Source of the DNA: Quercus robur
Taxonomy: Eukaryota; Streptophyta; Magnoliopsida; Fagales; Fagaceae
NCBI RefSeq assembly: GCF_932294415.1
Contig: NC_065535.1
Location: 8,965,001-9,029,000 of the forward strand
Direction: 5' to 3'
Length of the DNA stretch: 64,000 nucleotides
Shown here: positions 59,701 through 64,000 of the stretch, in pieces
Numbering within the stretch: position 1 is the first letter of the stretch
Layout of the letters: each line of letters begins with the position of its first letter
Translations under genes and position numbers: made by a program
The notes under the pieces: generated by a model
The model's input: the letters and a program-made list of their open reading frames with translations, nothing else
Databases searched by the model: none
What the model was told of the DNA's origin: nothing

Positions 59701-60480
59701 GCGAGCTGCTTTGCTATTAGCAACGGTACCATTACTCCTGCTTTCGTTTTCCTATGGATTAGATTTAGGGTCAGTGACTTGTTTGATATTGTGGTCTGTG
59801 AGTAATTATGTCGAACGGTTAGTGAGCAAGTTGTACTGATATTGCTTAATGATATTTTCAATGGAATTTAAGAAGCTTTATTCTGTAAATTAGTGTGTTC
59901 ATTAAGCTTTCTTGTTATGTATACATACAATTTGTGGTATGCTATTGAACAGCAGAGCACAGATGAACATAATAAAGTTGAAACATGGGCCATGTGCCTA
60001 CACAATTGCAGGTTAGGTTCAAACATGAGTTTGTACAGATTAGGTTTTTCACTCTTTCAAGTGAAACAGTGAGAGTTCATGATTATTTTCTGTCCTGAGT
60101 ATCCTTAACTAAAATTATTGACCACAATTCAAAGTAGTCTTCAACTATTAAAGCTCCCCAAAAGCTTGGTCACACTCAAATTTTTCTTCAGTTAAAATGC
60201 CATGCCAGCAGCCTAGTACTAGGCTGCAATATAATTTACAAGGATTTGAGGTAGTTGCTGTAATTTGAAAGAAACCTTTAACATTTATACACACACAAGC
60301 ACACAATATGATACTAATCTTACCAATCTTCCCTTTAATATAACACAGTGCAAACAAATTGAAGGGTAAGATGAAAAATACCATAGCCAATAAAATAAGA
60401 TTGATCATCAATATAGCAGCCTTTTGTTGATCTTAAAATTTGGGACTAAGGCTTGGTTGGTATCATCAATATGTTGAAAG
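59701..60480. other. 3' flank of dUTPase and intergenic region
   Basis: Holds the probable dUTPase 3' UTR ('aatggaatttaagaag', 'aataaagttgaaac' near 59970 could act as a polyadenylation signal) and AT-rich intergenic sequence. No further gene seen. Confidence 0.5.
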
Positions 60481-60578
60481 GCCACTAATGAATTTGGTTC
60501 AACGACGAGGAGTATGATTCCTACGTGGATTCTGATCTCTGGGACTTGCTCTCCACGCAACTGAACCTTCTTGACTGA

Positions 60579-62894
60579 AATTTTGAGTCTCCGATCGTCG
60601 TCGAAGGCGTCCAATCCATCAATTTGACCAATTTCGATCTCCATTCTGCTCTCACAAAGGTAAACCCTTTTTCCTTTTCTAATTTTTTTTTAAGATTTTA
60701 TTTGGAAACTGTGTTCAAAATGTTATATTTTCACCATATGTGATTCAGATTGTATCCATGTAATTTTTGTATTTTGAGTTTCGTTTCTAATAAAGCCATT
60801 TAAACGCTCAATTTTTATTTATTTTTATAATGATTTTGGGTTAGTATTTAGTGAGAAGTTAAACCTTATGTGTGTAAAATTTAGCTGTATTTGATTTTTT
60901 AACAATGCAGAGAAAATGTAGTTGCTTTGAAGTTTACAGTTGCGAATTTGGGATATTTATAGGTATTGGAACAAGTGGGGTTTGAGGTAACTGACGGTGG
61001 AGAATGGAAGTTCTGGAAGTATGTGGAGGAAGCTGAGTTTGGACCAGGGCTGCCGGTTCATACTGCTTTCATTCTGGGAAAATTGCTGGCAGGGGATCGA
61101 AATTTACAAGGTTTGTTTATATATATATATATGCTTTATTAATTTTTTTAATTATTAGAAACAAGTTTAATATTTTTTGCAATGCTAAATATGAGGGATG
61201 TCTTGATTGGGTCTTACATTAAACACATTTGAGAAACGAACTAATTTTTTAGTGCTTGCTTTAAGAGCTTGTCTATTCATGTGGATGCTGGGTCTTTGAC
61301 ACTTTTATATCTTGATTTAATTGGGAGAATTTCTTAATCACAAGAAGAATTTTGGGGCTGAGTAAAGATTTGTAGAAATTAAGTGAGAAATTATGTCATC
61401 TGTTCCGAGTTATCGGACTTTCCTGACAAAATTATATTGCATATCTAAAGAAGAAACAAGTTAGCATGTTTTGCTGATCACAGTCTTGGTATTTCTAATA
61501 AATAATCGCCATCCTTCCTTGATGTGAATATTTGAATCTCATTTTAAGCAGTTTATTACTTTTATAGCAAATTCTATATCTTGTATGTGATATGGAACTA
61601 ATATGAAGTATTCATTAGCAGAGTGGTGCAAGTGGATGTCAGTCCAAAGCTGTCTAAGCTGGCTTCTGGAAGTAAAACCAAGCAGTGATCGTGTGGGGCC
61701 TCTGATAGTAGTTGGTCTTGGAAATGACTCAATTCAACCTGCAGATCAGAAAGTCCCATCCATCTTACGGCATCAGGTTTGCTTACTTGTGAATTAGTGC
61801 CATTTCTAGATGGAGCAAAAATAAAACATTCAGTTGCAAGGAAAGATCTGCTGTCAAATCACTGGGTGTTAAAAGTTCAGGGATAATCTGGAAGGCAGAA
61901 GCAGTGATATGACCCTGACTTTTGGGGGTCATTAGAATGATTTTGAATGGCCCATAAATTTACTTTTTTCTTTCGGTAATTTTTTTGGAAGCAGAAATGT
62001 GAAAAGGAAATTTGGTGCTTAGACAATTAAATTCCAACAGAATCATGTTTGAAACCCCTTGGTAGTTCTTTTTATATTTTAGGGGTATCTCTAAACCCCT
62101 TTGCCATTACATAAAGAATTGCTCCCCTTCCCCCTTTCTGACAAAGGATGATTTCATATTGCTTCTTGGTATTCTAATTGTAAGTTAGAATTCTTGTACT
62201 AACGTTTGGTATAAAAGTTCTTGACTAGAGCTTTATTGCAAGTTCAATTCCATAAAGTTGCTTCTATTTTTGCCTATATCTAATACCTATCTGTCTAAAC
62301 TTTGAAGATGATGTTCAAGAAACAAATTCTGAATCAAGATGTATACCATATTCAAATACTGGTAGTGTTGTCATTTTTTAACATTTAGACTTCTACTCAA
62401 ACATAAGGTTGCGTTTGGAAACTTGAATTTGGATTGGATTTTGATTCTTAATTAATATATTTGAAATACCATGATTTCAAATTCATTTATTTTTGATATC
62501 ATTTCAAATCCAAGAATTTTAAATGTTTAAAATCTTTGTTGGATCTGTCAAATTCAAATCCTTGACTTTTTTTAAAGCATCCAAACAAGTTATTTGCATT
62601 TTAATCACCCAAATCCAAATCCTGTTATCCAAACGCATTGTAAGGGGATTCCTCTGTATAGTTGTCCGCATGCATCTTGTTAATGTATCTTCCATTCTTT
62701 TTCTTTTTCTTTTTTCTTTTTTTCAGGAGTATCCTCCTGGTGTTAAACTTGTACCAATTGGAAGTAAGACAGCAAAGCCTTTCCGTACAACAAACTTGAT
62801 CATATTTGCACCTGAAAATTTTTCAAATGAAAGTGAGAACAATAGTTTTGTTGCTTGGGGATGCATTGATAGTGGATCCAGGATGGAGGTCTGA
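60579..62894 (+). CDS. unrecognised plant gene, 5' end apparently damaged
   Basis: I do not recognise the family. Four exons join in phase through GT-AG introns: up to 60659, 60963-61110, 61619-61776 and 62727-62894. They read NFESPIVVEGVQSINLTNFD..., VLEQVGFEVTDGGEWKFWKY..., AEWCKWMSVQSCLSWLLEVK... and EYPPGVKLVPIGSKTAKPFR..., ending GCIDSGSRMEV. Coding quality is high, with soluble, mixed alpha/beta character and no signal or membrane segment. In exon 1 an in-frame TGA (60576-60578) precedes the block with no ATG after it. The same frame upstream of that stop still looks coding (EEYDSYVDSDLWDLLSTQLN), and an ATG at 60488 opens MNLVQRRGV in another frame. This fits a gene with one or two small lesions near its start, or a sequence error. 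Exon 3 has alternative acceptors (TAG CAG). A 234-bp MITE sits in the last intron. Confidence 0.6.
62407..62640. mobile_element. Tourist-like (PIF/Harbinger) MITE, 234 bp
   Basis: The TAA duplication (62404-62406, 62641-62643) flanks inverted ends GGTTGCGTTTGGA and, reverse-complemented, CAATGCGTTTGGAT. It lies in the last intron of the unrecognised gene and is made of 'aaatccaaat' words. Confidence 0.72.
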
Positions 62895-63194
62895 ATTCCA
62901 TGAAGAGGTATAATTTCTTTTGCTATGCTGAGATGCTGCTGCCTTTTTTACAGATGATTTTTAGTATTTTATTCTGCTTGACATTCTCATTCTCAAATAC
63001 CATCTATGGATTTAGTGAACTCAATAATGTTTGAAATAGGATATTTTATTGTTGTCCCGTACTGTGGGCTTCTTACATACTCGTGGATTTCCTACTTGAA
63101 TACATTTTATGGGAAAAACTTGTGTCACTTTCAAATTATAAAAAGGGAAAAAAGAAACATGAGCTAATTTTATAGCCATTGTTTTCCATTTATA

Positions 63195-63829
63195 TGAAAG
63201 TAAGAATCCTGTTCTCATTCTTGTGGATTACCTGCTTGGCAGAGTTCCACCATTTTTACTGTCCTTGGAAGCTATCTTTGCACTTTCTTGAGTAACAGTG
63301 CTGTCTTATAAAATGGAAGCGTCAAAGAAAAGTAGCGGCTTTGGGATAAGTTCCTCCACCTCTGAACCAAATTATAGCTCTGTGTCTGGCACACTTTTGA
63401 TGTGTCCCTTTAAAAATGGGAGTGCCTAAAAAAGGAAGTAAGAATCCTGTTCTCGTTCTTGTGGATTACCTGCTTGGCAGAGTTCCACCATTTTCCTTGT
63501 CCTTGGAAACTATCTTTGCTCTTTCTTGAGTAACAGTGCTGTCTTATAAAAGAAAGTAAGATTCCTGTTCTCATTAGTGTGGATTACCTGCAGATTCCTG
63601 TTCTCATTAGTGTGGATTACCTGCTTGACAGAGTTCCAAACATTTTCCCTGTCCTCGGAAGCTATCTTTGCTCTTTCTTAAGTAACAGTGCTGTCTTATA
63701 AAATGGAAGCGTCAAAGAAAAGTAGTGGCTCTTGGATAAGTTCCTCCACCTCTGAACCAAATTATAGCTCTGTGTCTGGCACACTTTTGATGTGTCCCTT
63801 TAAAAATGGGAGTGCCTAAGAAAAGGAAG
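63195..63829. repeat. tandem repeat, full unit ~240 bp with shortened units
   Basis: Units start 'gtaagaatcctgttctcatt' and run through 'ctgcttggcagagttccac', 'tgagtaacagtgctgtctta', 'gcgtcaaagaaaagtag', 'cctctgaaccaaattatagc' to 'aatgggagtgccta'. Full units lie at about 63195-63435 and 63591-63829. Shortened ones lie at 63436-63552 (117 bp) and 63553-63590 (38 bp). Identity is very high, so the array is recent. It lies 3' of the unrecognised gene. Confidence 0.85.
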
Positions 63830-64000
63830 GGTATTGGATAAATTCTGACAGTTTTGATCCAATGCAACTCTTCATGTAGGGCTGTCAATAAGCTCCTTTA
63901 CTAGGGCTCCATCCTGTAGAGCATTCCTTTTGGGATCAGTTGCTCTTTCTAATAATCCATATAGCCTTTATTTTGTCTGATGTATGGATATAATGCACTT
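63830..64000. other. window end, no feature seen
   Basis: Short stretch after the tandem array. No coding frame seen. Confidence 0.5.

Noticed and set aside
60408-60644. Minus-strand open frame starting MEIEIGQIDGL
   Set aside because: It overlaps the better supported plus-strand exon with in-phase splice sites and shows no family features. Treated as a shadow frame.

Overview
This is nuclear DNA from a eudicot plant, probably a woody one. It is AT-rich, its genes have many introns with plant-type splice sites, and long gene-poor stretches are built from LTR remnants, Helitrons, MITEs, SINEs and poly-T tracts. The species cannot be fixed from the sequence alone.

Four host genes or gene pairs can be supported. 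(1) 6059-17937, minus strand: a complete ten-exon gene for an EXA1-type GYF-domain protein of about 1859 residues. It carries an eIF4E-binding motif and a GYF domain, so it is a likely translational repressor linked to potexvirus susceptibility and NLR immune-receptor control. (2) 29498-30037 and 41955-42509, minus strand: two paralogous secreted inhibitors of the pectin methylesterase/invertase inhibitor family, embedded in duplicated blocks. (3) 53936-59700, plus strand: a dUTPase (DUT1) gene whose first exon is split by a nearly whole antisense Ty1/copia element. (4) about 60579-62894, plus strand: a four-exon gene that I do not recognise and whose 5' end looks damaged. A 3' gene end at 1-2091 is tentative.

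Layout: 1-2.1 kb tentative gene end; 3.3-4.9 kb pararetrovirus-like fossil; 6.1-17.9 kb EXA1-like gene with two SINEs and a Mutator-like MITE in its introns; 18.5-20.0 kb long inverted-repeat element with a PIF/Harbinger insertion; 20.1-28.4 kb first copy of a duplicated segment, swollen by a solo LTR, a Harbinger-like element, a Helitron and one unclassified insertion; 28.5-31.7 kb inhibitor gene A and its block; 31.8-39.9 kb solo LTRs and nested DNA transposons, one carrying a GATA-factor gene fragment; 40.1-42.6 kb second block and inhibitor gene B; 43.9-50.1 kb more LTR material; 50.1-51.0 kb unidentified exon-like remnant; 51.0-53.9 kb second copy of the duplicated segment, running up to the dUTPase gene; then dUTPase with its copia insertion, the unknown gene, and a tandem repeat.

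The main scientific interest is structural. The two copies of the duplicated segment act as empty-site controls for each other, so insertions can be read with exact target-site duplications. The copia insertion inside dUTPase exon 1 leaves every other part of that gene open and in frame. I saw no tRNA or rRNA gene and no CRISPR array, and nothing that amounts to a new multi-gene system.
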